The notes under the pieces were generated by a model. It did no database searches and was not told where the DNA came from. It saw only the letters and a list, made by a program, of their open reading frames with translations. A stretch of 57,306 bases of DNA from Synergistaceae bacterium. Lineage in GTDB: Bacteria; Synergistota; Synergistia; Synergistales; Aminobacteriaceae. The first letter of the stretch is position 1; each line of letters starts with the position of its first letter. The DNA is taken from the NCBI GenBank assembly GCA_017454625.1, contig JAFTCP010000162.1, forward strand, positions 1 through 57,306. The letters are read 5' to 3'. A program made the translations under genes and the position numbers. This document shows, piece after piece, positions 50,012-57,306 of the stretch.

Positions 50012-51148
50012 TTGGAAGATTTATACGAAATTTTAGGAGTTCCACGCGACGCATCACAGGACGACATAAAGAAGGCTTATAGAAAGTTAGCGAAACAATA
50101 TCACCCTGATATTAACAAGGAGCCCGGAGCTGAGGAGAAATACAAGAAGATTAACGCGGCTTATACAGTTTTGAATGACCCGGAGAAGCGAGCTCGTTAT
50201 GACCAATTCGGAACGACAGGGCCTAACTCTAACCCGTTCGGCGGCGGAATGGGCGGCATGGAATTTACGGATTTATTCGGGGATATTGGGGATATTTTCT
50301 CTCAGGCTTTCGGCGGCGGATTTTCTCGTCGTTCGTCTAATCCGAATGCTCCTCGTCAGGGCGATGATATCGAAATGGTGATTAATATCTCATTGCTCGA
50401 CGCTTTCAAGGGAATAACCCGTGATATTGACGTTCAGAAATGGGAGAACTGCCAGCACTGCAACGGAACAGGAGCGAAACCGGGAACTAAAGCCGAAACT
50501 TGTCCGCGTTGTCATGGTCAAGGTCAGGTTAGGCAGTCTCAGCAAAGTTTATTCGGCCAATTCGTGAGTATTACGACGTGTCCGGAATGTCATGGCAAGG
50601 GAAAAATCATCAAGGACAAATGCGACGAATGCAAGGGAAAAGGCCAGATACGCAAAAAACATAAACTTGAAGTGAAAATTCCTGCTGGTGTCGGACGCGG
50701 AACGAGAATGAGGATTGCCGGAGCCGGAGAAGAAGGAATTAACGGAGGCCCTGCCGGAGATTTATACTTGATTATCGACGTTGAAGTTGACCCGAATTTT
50801 TCGCGCGACGGAGCTGACTTACACACGGGCTTAACTCTCACATATCCTCAGGCCGTCTTAGGAACTGAAGCGAAAATTAAAACGTTGGACGGAAATATTG
50901 AGACTGTAAATGTTCCTGCCGGGACAATTCACGGTCAAGTCTTGAAGCTCAAAGGTAAGGGAATGCCGAAGCTAAACACTTTCCCGAGCTCATCAGGAGA
51001 TTTATACGCTCATGTTTATATCGAAATTCCTACGAAGTTGACCGACAAACAACGAGAGCTAATAAAATCATTGGCTGACGAGATGCAAGCTCCGGTTAGC
51101 GAAAATCAAGAGGGATTTTTCGACAAGTTCAAGAATTTGTTCAAATGA
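50012..51148 (+). CDS. dnaJ: Chaperone DnaJ
   Basis: A 378-residue full-length type I J-protein. The J domain begins at residue 1 ([20 protein letters not shown]) with the YHPD-type QYHPDINK motif. A Gly/Phe-rich region follows, then four CxxCxGxG zinc-binding repeats ([32 protein letters not shown]), then the substrate-binding domain. It stimulates DnaK. The start is TTG at 50012 with an AAGGAGG site; no ATG fits. Its stop overlaps the acpS start. dnaK and grpE are not in the window, which is unusual. Confidence 0.95.
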   Translation: MEDLYEILGVPRDASQDDIKKAYRKLAKQYHPDINKEPGAEEKYKKINAAYTVLNDPEKRARYDQFGTTGPNSNPFGGGMGGMEFTDLFGDIGDIFSQAFGGGFSRRSSNPNAPRQGDDIEMVINISLLDAFKGITRDIDVQKWENCQHCNGTGAKPGTKAETCPRCHGQGQVRQSQQSLFGQFVSITTCPECHGKGKIIKDKCDECKGKGQIRKKHKLEVKIPAGVGRGTRMRIAGAGEEGINGGPAGDLYLIIDVEVDPNFSRDGADLHTGLTLTYPQAVLGTEAKIKTLDGNIETVNVPAGTIHGQVLKLKGKGMPKLNTFPSSSGDLYAHVYIEIPTKLTDKQRELIKSLADEMQAPVSENQEGFFDKFKNLFK

Positions 51149-51534
51149 TTGCGGGAATAGGCGTAGACATCTGCGAAATCTCCAGAATAAAGCGCGCGTT
51201 AAAATCCGAACACTTCAGGACGAAAATTTACACTCCTGACGAAATCGCTTACTGTGAGGCTAAGGGAGCAAAAAAGTTTGAGAGTTATTCGGCTGGATTT
51301 GCGGCTCGTGAAGCATTCTGTAAAGCGTCAGGAATTCCCTTAATGTTCGTGATGGACGCAAATAATTTCTCGTTAATCCGTGAAAATGGCAAACCTTCAA
51401 TAAAACTCTCAAGGAAACTTGAGGGCTTTAACGACAGCTTGAACGGGAAAATTTTTCTCTCAGTCTCTCACGACGGGGATTATGTCTGCGCAATGGTTGT
51501 AATAGAAAGTGAGGAAAAACATTATGGTAATTGA
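51145..51534 (+). CDS. acpS: Holo-(acyl-carrier-protein) synthase
   Basis: A 129-residue phosphopantetheinyl transferase that attaches the prosthetic group to acyl carrier protein. [16 protein letters not shown] with the magnesium-binding Asp, [12 protein letters not shown] with the second acidic residue, and [17 protein letters not shown] are all typical. It starts in the last codon of dnaJ (ATGA overlap) and its end overlaps the slipin start, so dnaJ-acpS-slipin-alaS form a tight operon. Confidence 0.93.
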   Translation: MIAGIGVDICEISRIKRALKSEHFRTKIYTPDEIAYCEAKGAKKFESYSAGFAAREAFCKASGIPLMFVMDANNFSLIRENGKPSIKLSRKLEGFNDSLNGKIFLSVSHDGDYVCAMVVIESEEKHYGN

Positions 51535-52324
51535 TATTAGCGGTGCAAGTTCGATTATGTCAAGCATTGGAAGTATTTTTGTTGCCGGCTTCGTTTTATT
51601 GATAATTCTGTCGTCGGCAATTAAAGTTGTCCCGGAATACCGCAGAATAGTTCTGTTCAGGTTAGGCCGTCTCGTTGGAAGCAGGGGGCCCGGAATTGTC
51701 TTTATCGTTCCGTTCATTGACAGGTCAGTAACGGTTGACTTAAGAATTTTGACGCTCGACGTTCCAGTTCAGGAGGTCATCACGAAAGATAACGTTGCTA
51801 TAAAAGTTAATGCCGTCGTCTATTTCAGAGTGTTAGACCCGGCACGTTCAGTTGTTGAAGTCGAGAATTATATCGTCGCAACAAGCCAGCTCGCACAGAC
51901 AACTTTACGCTCGGTTGTAGGTTCGGTTGAACTCGACGAAGTTTTGTCATCACGCGAGAAAATCAATCAGGAACTCCAGAAAATTATTGACGAACGTACG
52001 GACCCTTGGGGAATTAAAGTTAGCGCGGTTGAAGTCAAGGAGTTAGAGCTTCCGGAGGGAATGAAGCGCGCAATGGCAAGACAGGCTGAGGCTGAACGTG
52101 AACGCAGAGCGAAAATTATAGCGGCAGAAGGAGAATTACAGGCGGCTGAAAAACTCTCAGAAGCGGCGAAGAAAATGGAGGCTTCACCTGTAACGTTACA
52201 GCTTCGATATTTACAGACAATCCGGGAAATTTCAGGAGAGAGAAACACGACGACTTTCTTCCCAATTCCTATGGATTTAATTCAACCGTTCATAGAGAAA
52301 TTAACAAGTAAGGAGATTAAATAA
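51524..52324 (+). CDS. Slipin-family (SPFH/band 7) membrane protein
   Basis: A 266-residue stomatin-like protein: one N-terminal membrane segment ([19 protein letters not shown]), the SPFH domain starting [39 protein letters not shown] and a helical region rich in Ala/Glu ([20 protein letters not shown]). Slipins form membrane microdomain scaffolds and often accompany a NfeD protease partner, which is not seen here. GTG at 51509 is possible, but ATG at 51524 with a GAGG site is better. The TAA overlaps the alaS ATG by one base. Confidence 0.9.
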   Translation: MVIDISGASSIMSSIGSIFVAGFVLLIILSSAIKVVPEYRRIVLFRLGRLVGSRGPGIVFIVPFIDRSVTVDLRILTLDVPVQEVITKDNVAIKVNAVVYFRVLDPARSVVEVENYIVATSQLAQTTLRSVVGSVELDEVLSSREKINQELQKIIDERTDPWGIKVSAVEVKELELPEGMKRAMARQAEAERERRAKIIAAEGELQAAEKLSEAAKKMEASPVTLQLRYLQTIREISGERNTTTFFPIPMDLIQPFIEKLTSKEIK

Positions 52325-54966
52325 TGCAATATCGTAAAGCCCGTGAATTACGGGAAATGTTTATAAAATTCTGGGAGGAGAAGGGTGCGAAGCATCTTGA
52401 AAGTTTCTCGCTCGTGCCCGAAGACCCCTCACTCTTATTCACGATTGCCGGAATGGTTCCGTTGAAGCCGTATTATCTCGGAATTAAGGAGCCGGAATAT
52501 CCGCGCGTCGTAACGTGTCAAAAATGCGTCAGGACAAATGACATTGAGAACGTCGGCCGAACTGCGAGACATCATACGTTCTTCGAGATGCTCGGCAATT
52601 TCTCATGGGGAAGCTATTTTAAGCATGAGGCTATAACTTGGGCTTGGGAGTTCTTGACTGAGCGAATTGGCCTTGATCCTGAGAGATTATACGCAACAAT
52701 TTATTTGGACGATGACGAGGCTTTTAACGTCTGGAATAAAGAAGTCGGACTTCCTGAGAGTAAAATTTACCGTTTCGGCCAGGATGATAATTATTGGTTC
52801 ATGGGTGAAACTGGACCTTGCGGGCCGTGTTCGGAGATTTATTACGACAGGGGAGAAAAATATTCTTGCGGCAAGCCGACGTGCGGAGTTGGATGCGACT
52901 GCGACAGATACATGGAAATCTGGAACCTCGTATTTACCCAGTTTGACAGACAAAAAGACGGAAGTTTACCCCTTCTCCCTCATAAAAATATCGATACTGG
53001 GATGGGATTAGAACGTCTTGCGTCGGTAATTCAGGAAGTCGACACGGATTATGAGACCGATTTATTCACACCGATGATTGATTACACGTGCAAACGAGCG
53101 GGAATAACTTACGGTGCTGACGCGAAAAATGATATGGCCGTCCGTGTTATCGCTGACCACGTCAGAAGCGTCGCTTTCATGCTGGCTGACGGAGTTTTAC
53201 CCTCAAATGACGGGCCCGGTTACGTTCTGAGAAGATTACTGCGCCGCGCTGTGAGATTTGGTAAACTATTAAATTTCGATGGATTATTCCTGAATGAATA
53301 CATGCCAATCTTAATTGACATCATGGGTAATCCCTATCGCGAGTTAATCACTCAAAGGCCGGTAATCGAGCAGATTATCAATCTTGAAGAGGAAAAATTC
53401 AACAAGACTCTCAAACAGGGAACGGAATTATTCGACGAGGAAATCTCTCATCTCAAGGCTCAAGGAGTTAATCAAATTCCCGGCGATGTAATTTTCACTC
53501 TCTATGACACTTACGGTTTTCCTCCTGAATTGACGCGTGAAATGGCATCAGAACAGAATTTTACGCTCGACGAAGACGGCTTCAAATCAGCCATGAACGA
53601 ACAAAGAGAACGCGCAAGAGCCTCAAGCAAACAGAAACGCAGCGCTTTAGCCGGAGATATTTACACTGAGCTTGAAAACGAATTCGGAGCTACGAAATTT
53701 ACAGGCTATGAAAAGTCAGCTGACAGCGGAAAAATTTTAGCGTTGATTAATTCCGACGGAAGAGTTGAAAGTGTTACGGGCCCGGCTGAATTTGAACTCG
53801 TTCTTGACACGACACCTTTTTATGCTGAAAGAGGCGGCGAAATTGGCGATACTGGCGAAATCAAGATTAACAATCTCAGCTTAAAAGTCCTGAACACGAT
53901 ACCTCACGGGAAAATCATAGTTCACACGGTCAATCTCGAAACTGAGGGAAAAATCAGCGTCAACGATGAAGCAATCTGTTTTGTCGACAACGAACGAAGG
54001 CAAGCAATTAGACGCAATCACACAGCGACGCATTTACTTCATGAGGCATTAGGACGAGTTTTAGGCCGGCACGTCAGACAAGCGGGCTCACTTGTTACGA
54101 GCGAGTTTTTGCGGTTTGACTTTACCCATCATTCGGCTGTTACTGATGAGGAAATTTCGGAAGCTGAGAAAATCATAAACGCTGAAATTCTCGCCAACGT
54201 CGAAGTCGATATTTCCGAACACTCAAAGCAGGAAGCTCAAGAACTCGGAGCTAAAGCGTTGTTCGATGAGAAATACGGTGATGTTGTGAGAGTTGTTGAC
54301 GTTCCGGGCTTCTCGATGGAACTTTGCGGGGGATTACACGTTAAACGGACTGGCGACATTGGGAGTTTCAAGATTTTGCGTGAAGAAAGCATAGGTTCAG
54401 GAACTCGAAGAATTTTAGCGACGACGGGAATGAACGTTTTAGTCCTTATGCAGAAGTTATTCGCGCTCAGAAACTCGATGACAGCTTTGCTCGCCACCGA
54501 CGAAGACAACCTGAACGACAAAGCCAAAGCCCTAATCGACGACTTGAAGACGCTTAAATCCCAAATTCAAGCCGTAAAACTCCGTGAACTCCTGAATAAC
54601 TCTGAAAACTTCTTAGAGCGTGAGGAGATTAACGGCGTGTTATTGCAAGTCGGGAGATTCCCGGACATTCAGGCCAATATGTTACGAGACATCGGCGATA
54701 AAGCCCGCGCTAGACCAGAAGCAAACGTTGTAGTTCTCGCGTCGATTAACACTGAGGATAATTCATGCCAGCTCGTTGTAATGGCCGACGATAAAGCCGT
54801 GAATATGGGCGTTAATGCCGGTTCGCTCGTGAAAGAAGCCTGCGCGTTATTAGGCGGAAAAGGCGGAGGACGTAAAAATCTTGCTCAGGGCGGAGGTCGT
54901 GAAGGCGATAAACTTGAACAAGCCTTAACGGGAATTCGCGAGCAGATTAAATCTCAGGTGAAGTAA
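52324..54966 (+). CDS. alaS: Alanine-tRNA ligase
   Basis: An 880-residue class II synthetase with all expected parts: the catalytic core (FTIAGMVPLKPYYLG, RHHTFFEMLGNFSWG, FMGETGPCGPCSEI), the tRNA-binding domain, the editing domain with HTATHLLH and CGGLHVKRTGDIG (zinc site HxxxH and C/H), and the C-terminal oligomerisation domain with GGKGGGRKNLAQGGG. The start overlaps the slipin stop by one base. A strong terminator follows. Complete. Confidence 0.96.
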   Translation: MQYRKARELREMFIKFWEEKGAKHLESFSLVPEDPSLLFTIAGMVPLKPYYLGIKEPEYPRVVTCQKCVRTNDIENVGRTARHHTFFEMLGNFSWGSYFKHEAITWAWEFLTERIGLDPERLYATIYLDDDEAFNVWNKEVGLPESKIYRFGQDDNYWFMGETGPCGPCSEIYYDRGEKYSCGKPTCGVGCDCDRYMEIWNLVFTQFDRQKDGSLPLLPHKNIDTGMGLERLASVIQEVDTDYETDLFTPMIDYTCKRAGITYGADAKNDMAVRVIADHVRSVAFMLADGVLPSNDGPGYVLRRLLRRAVRFGKLLNFDGLFLNEYMPILIDIMGNPYRELITQRPVIEQIINLEEEKFNKTLKQGTELFDEEISHLKAQGVNQIPGDVIFTLYDTYGFPPELTREMASEQNFTLDEDGFKSAMNEQRERARASSKQKRSALAGDIYTELENEFGATKFTGYEKSADSGKILALINSDGRVESVTGPAEFELVLDTTPFYAERGGEIGDTGEIKINNLSLKVLNTIPHGKIIVHTVNLETEGKISVNDEAICFVDNERRQAIRRNHTATHLLHEALGRVLGRHVRQAGSLVTSEFLRFDFTHHSAVTDEEISEAEKIINAEILANVEVDISEHSKQEAQELGAKALFDEKYGDVVRVVDVPGFSMELCGGLHVKRTGDIGSFKILREESIGSGTRRILATTGMNVLVLMQKLFALRNSMTALLATDEDNLNDKAKALIDDLKTLKSQIQAVKLRELLNNSENFLEREEINGVLLQVGRFPDIQANMLRDIGDKARARPEANVVVLASINTEDNSCQLVVMADDKAVNMGVNAGSLVKEACALLGGKGGGRKNLAQGGGREGDKLEQALTGIREQIKSQVK

Positions 54967-54976
54967 AAATTTTCAG

Positions 54977-55013
54977 ACCGTCGGAGCATAAAACACTTCG
55001 GCGGTTATTTTTT
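54977..55013 (+). terminator. Terminator after alaS
   Basis: ACCGTCGGAG near 54977 pairs with CTTCGGCGGT ending at 55005 (with G-U pairs), followed by TTATTTTTTT. Confidence 0.85.
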
Positions 55014-55065
55014 TGCGCGTTGAAATATTAACAATCCTGCAAATATTAAGACTTATTCAAGCCCG

Positions 55066-55093
55066 TTCAAAACTGGATTTATTCATGTATACT
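55066..55093 (+). promoter_or_regulatory. Sigma-70-type promoter of the symporter-serine dehydratase cluster
   Basis: TTCAAA at 55066-55071 and TATACT at 55088-55093, 16 bp apart. The symporter ATG follows at 55136 with an AGGGGGT site. Confidence 0.5.
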
Positions 55094-55135
55094 TTCATCA
55101 ATTTCATAAACTTTTCTTAGGGGGTAAAATCTATC

Positions 55136-56326
55136 ATGAAAATGGGACTTGTTCCAAAATTAATTATCGCTATCATCGTCGGCATCCTAATCGGAATGTA
55201 TTTACCGTTATGGGTTTGCCGCACGGTCGTTACGGCTTCGGGAATTTTCAGCACGTTCCTCAAGTTCGTAATTCCGTTGATGATTTTGGCTTATGTTACT
55301 ATGGGAATTGCTGATTTGTCGCAGGGAGCCGGAAAATTATTAATCATCACGGTAATTCTGGCTTACGGTTCAACTTTGATTGCGGGGAGCGCGTCATTCT
55401 TAATCTCGGATACTCTCTTTCCAAGTTTCATGAGCCCGGACGCTCTCGCGAAAATTCAGGCTACAGCCGATAAGTCCGTCGCAAGTTATTTCTCGCTCGC
55501 AATTCCGCCGTTACTCGATACGCTCTCGGCTGTCGTGATGGCTTTCATGCTTGGGCTTTGTCTCTCAGCGATGAAGGGTAAAGAAATCGGAATGTCGCTT
55601 TACAACGGCATGAAGGATTTTTCGGGGATTATCGATAAAGTCTTAAATCACGTAATCGTGCCGTTTTTGCCTCTTTACATCTGCGGAACTTTCGTTGATA
55701 TGACTTATTCGGGAAAAACTTTTACGATTTTGGGCATCTTATGGAAAGTTTTCTTGGTCGTAATCGCTATGCATTTATGCTACATCGTAATTCAGTTCTT
55801 CGTCGCCGGAGCTGTCAGCGGGAAAAATCCCATCAAATTAATCATTAATCAAATTCCCGGTTACGCAACAGCTTTAGGCACTCAGTCTTCAGCCGCAACA
55901 ATCCCCGTAAACCTCAAATGCGCCGAACACGACGGAATAAGCCCGGAAATTCGCAACTTTGTAGTCCCACTTTGCGCGAATATTCACATGTGCGGTTCAA
56001 TGATTACGATTACGGCGTGTGCTACGGCCGTCTGCATGATGAATAATCTTCCGATTAGTCTCGCTACCGTTGTTCCGTTCATAATGACGCTCGGCGTTGC
56101 AATGGTCGCTTCTCCTGGTGCTCCAGGCGGTTCAATCATGACGGCGCTACCGTTCTTATACATGATATTCGGAACCGAAGCCGGAGATCCGAACGGGCCA
56201 ATCTGCGCAATCATGGTAGCATTGTACATCACTCAGGACAGCTTCGGTACAGCTTGTAACGTCTCAGGTGATAACGCAATCGGAACTATCGTAGACGCAA
56301 TTTATACACGGTGGATTAAGGCGTAA
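55136..56326 (+). CDS. Dicarboxylate/amino acid:cation symporter (DAACS family)
   Basis: A 396-residue sodium- or proton-coupled symporter with the family's two helical hairpins: ALGTQSSAATIPVNLKCAE is the serine-rich first hairpin, and ITQDSFGTACNVSGDNA in the last part is the substrate-binding helix. The family imports glutamate, aspartate, serine/threonine (SstT) or C4-dicarboxylates. The two genes downstream make serine dehydratase, so serine (or threonine) is the likely cargo (inference). A hairpin with a short T run lies between it and sdaAB. Confidence 0.88.
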   Translation: MKMGLVPKLIIAIIVGILIGMYLPLWVCRTVVTASGIFSTFLKFVIPLMILAYVTMGIADLSQGAGKLLIITVILAYGSTLIAGSASFLISDTLFPSFMSPDALAKIQATADKSVASYFSLAIPPLLDTLSAVVMAFMLGLCLSAMKGKEIGMSLYNGMKDFSGIIDKVLNHVIVPFLPLYICGTFVDMTYSGKTFTILGILWKVFLVVIAMHLCYIVIQFFVAGAVSGKNPIKLIINQIPGYATALGTQSSAATIPVNLKCAEHDGISPEIRNFVVPLCANIHMCGSMITITACATAVCMMNNLPISLATVVPFIMTLGVAMVASPGAPGGSIMTALPFLYMIFGTEAGDPNGPICAIMVALYITQDSFGTACNVSGDNAIGTIVDAIYTRWIKA

Positions 56327-56335
56327 ATGTTAGCA

Positions 56336-56369
56336 GAGACCTGAAGAGTGAAATTTTCGGGTCTCGTTT
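56336..56369 (+). terminator. Terminator or attenuator between the symporter and sdaAB
   Basis: GAGACC (56336-56341) pairs with GGTCTC (56360-56365), followed by GTTTTA. The T run is short, so read-through into sdaAB is likely. Confidence 0.6.
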
Positions 56370-56388
56370 TATTCAGAAGGGAGAAATT

Positions 56389-57057
56389 ATGAACGTATTT
56401 GATATAATCGGGCCTATCATGATTGGGCCGTCAAGTTCGCATACAGCCGGAGCGGTTCGACTTGGGCGGGTTGCAAATAAAGTTATGGATGGCAAGAAGC
56501 CCGCTAAGCTCGAAATAGTTTTATCGGGTTCATTCGCGAGGACTTACAGAGGACACGGAACGGATCGCGCTTTATTGGCCGGAGTTATGGGCTATCACAG
56601 CTACAGCGAGGAAATTCGCGACGCTCTCGAAATTGCGAAGAATGAGGGGATTGACTATAAATTTATTGAGCAGGACATTCCCGGAGCTCATCCGAACACA
56701 GCAAGAATTTGCTTCACTCTCGACGACGGCACAGAAGGAACCGTTGAGGGCGCGAGCATAGGCGGGGGGAATATACGCGTTGACTTGGTGAATGGAATGC
56801 GCGTTGACTTCACCGGAGAAAATAATACAATCCTAGTTCTTCACTGGGACAAACCCGGAGTTATCGCGGACGTTACGGCGTTGATGAGGCTGAAATATTC
56901 TCACGTCAATATCTCGAATTTCCATCTTTCACGTAAAGAACGCGGCGGCGAAGCCTTAATGACGATTGAAATTGACGGCCAGCCTGAACCCGGAATGACC
57001 GAAGACATCAGGGGCTTAACGAACGTCATCAACGCGCTGTTAATCCGTGCAATATAA
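56389..57057 (+). CDS. sdaAB: L-serine dehydratase, beta subunit
   Basis: A 222-residue protein: the beta chain of the two-subunit [4Fe-4S] L-serine dehydratase that converts serine to pyruvate and ammonia. IIGPIMIGPSSSHTAGAVRLG at the start is diagnostic, GGGNIRVDLVNG follows, and the last 75 residues form an ACT domain (VLHWDKPGVIADVTALM) that may sense serine. The Fe-S cysteines are in the alpha chain, encoded downstream. An AGAAGGGAG site precedes the ATG. Together with the upstream symporter this makes a serine-fermentation unit. Confidence 0.93.
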   Translation: MNVFDIIGPIMIGPSSSHTAGAVRLGRVANKVMDGKKPAKLEIVLSGSFARTYRGHGTDRALLAGVMGYHSYSEEIRDALEIAKNEGIDYKFIEQDIPGAHPNTARICFTLDDGTEGTVEGASIGGGNIRVDLVNGMRVDFTGENNTILVLHWDKPGVIADVTALMRLKYSHVNISNFHLSRKERGGEALMTIEIDGQPEPGMTEDIRGLTNVINALLIRAI

Positions 57058-57067
57058 AATTGGCAGA

Positions 57068-57089
57068 AAAATAGAACACGTTATATTTT
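57068..57089. promoter_or_regulatory. 22-bp palindromic motif, copy 4, between sdaAB and sdaAA
   Basis: Half-sites AAAATAGAAC (57068-57077) and GTTATATTTT (57080-57089) around AC. It starts 11 bp after the sdaAB stop. The position inside an operon suggests either an internal operator or a sequence with a role in RNA. Confidence 0.6.
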
Positions 57090-57101
57090 TGAGGTGAAAA
57101 A

Positions 57102-57164
57102 ATGCATCAAGAATTTTTTGCACACAAATTAACAGTCGACTTCGCCGCGTCAGCATGTGCTTAA
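57102..57164 (+). CDS. 20-residue leader-type ORF before sdaAA
   Basis: ATG at 57102, TAA at 57162-57164, 20 residues starting MHQEFFAHKL and ending FAASACA. It has a GAGGTG site at 57091-57096 and ends 17 bases before the sdaAA start. It could be a leader peptide linked to serine or cysteine supply, but nothing in its short sequence proves it. Weak call. Confidence 0.25.
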   Translation: MHQEFFAHKLTVDFAASACA

Positions 57165-57181
57165 CCGCAAGCTAGGAGGTT

Positions 57182-57306
57182 ATGAAGAAAATGCTTCAAT
57201 ATGATTCGATAGATGAAATTGTGAAGGCTTCAGGCGAAAATAAAATCAGCGAGATAGTTTTAGCTGACCAGGCAAAAGCTATGGACGTTCCGGCTGAAGA
57301 AATCTT
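57182..57306 (+). CDS. sdaAA: L-serine dehydratase, alpha subunit (partial, cut by the window edge)
   Basis: The first 41 codons from ATG 57182 (AGGAGG site at 57174-57179) read LQYDSIDEIVKASGENKISE and IVLADQAKAMDVPAEEI, which fits the N-terminal part of the SdaAA alpha chain. The catalytic Fe-S cysteines lie beyond the window. It follows sdaAB and the palindromic motif. The gene order beta-then-alpha is the usual one for two-subunit serine dehydratases. Confidence 0.8.
   Translation, partial: MKKMLQYDSIDEIVKASGENKISEIVLADQAKAMDVPAEEI

Overview
The window is a 57.3-kb stretch of chromosome from a flagellated bacterium, most probably a gut-type member of the Synergistota (Synergistaceae). 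The best evidence is the secreted carboxylesterase at 43928-45709, which ends in a GGGC motif, a hydrophobic segment and a basic tail, the pattern of the Synerg-CTERM sorting signal. The amino-acid-fermenting gene set (serine and threonine dehydratases, a dicarboxylate/amino-acid symporter) and the flbD-motAB-fliL-fliM-fliY-cheY-fliO-fliP-fliQ-fliR-flhB block fit this. No tRNA, rRNA, insertion sequence, prophage or CRISPR array was seen.

Layout. 1-9.6 kb: a small RyR-domain protein, an aconitase-family hydratase with an NADP isocitrate dehydrogenase, a Cys-tailed small protein, a start-less sulfotransferase, and a LysR / DASS transporter / flavoprotein module. 9.6-21.3 kb: an orphan AddB-like nuclease, then a long minus-strand unit (GAF-like protein, dxs, tlyA, ankyrin protein, Wzm/Wzt polysaccharide exporter, gmd). 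21.5-30.1 kb: the flagellar operon, interrupted by a hicBA toxin-antitoxin pair. 30.1-38.8 kb: a glycosyltransferase pair (one with a 12-base G tract), glyS/glyQ, an M23 peptidase, threonine dehydratase and a flavodoxin-like protein. 38.9-43.7 kb: a Ro60-like (TROVE/DUF2828) protein, about 0.9 kb of hairpin-rich non-coding DNA and two WYL-domain proteins, all on the minus strand. 43.9-57.3 kb: the esterase, two DUF488 proteins with a dual-OB protein, a DapA-family lyase, a coiled-coil envelope protein, dnaJ-acpS-slipin-alaS, and a serine uptake and deamination cluster cut by the right edge.

The most interesting unit is WYL-WYL-[structured non-coding region]-Ro60-like. Ro60 proteins bind small structured RNAs (Y RNAs), and WYL proteins often act as ligand-responsive regulators of defence or damage responses, so this looks like an RNA-surveillance or stress cassette carrying its own RNA. 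I can show the gene order and the hairpins; the RNA's identity is inference.

A second theme is partial duplication at operon junctions. Degenerate, often frame-preserving copies of gene ends lie just outside the DASS transporter, wzt, dxs and the M23 peptidase/glyQ junction, and probably upstream of the RyR gene. Others are a 22-bp palindrome in four copies at three places, a probable phase-variable glycosyltransferase, and in-frame insertions in a WYL protein (tandem 18-residue repeats) and in Dxs.
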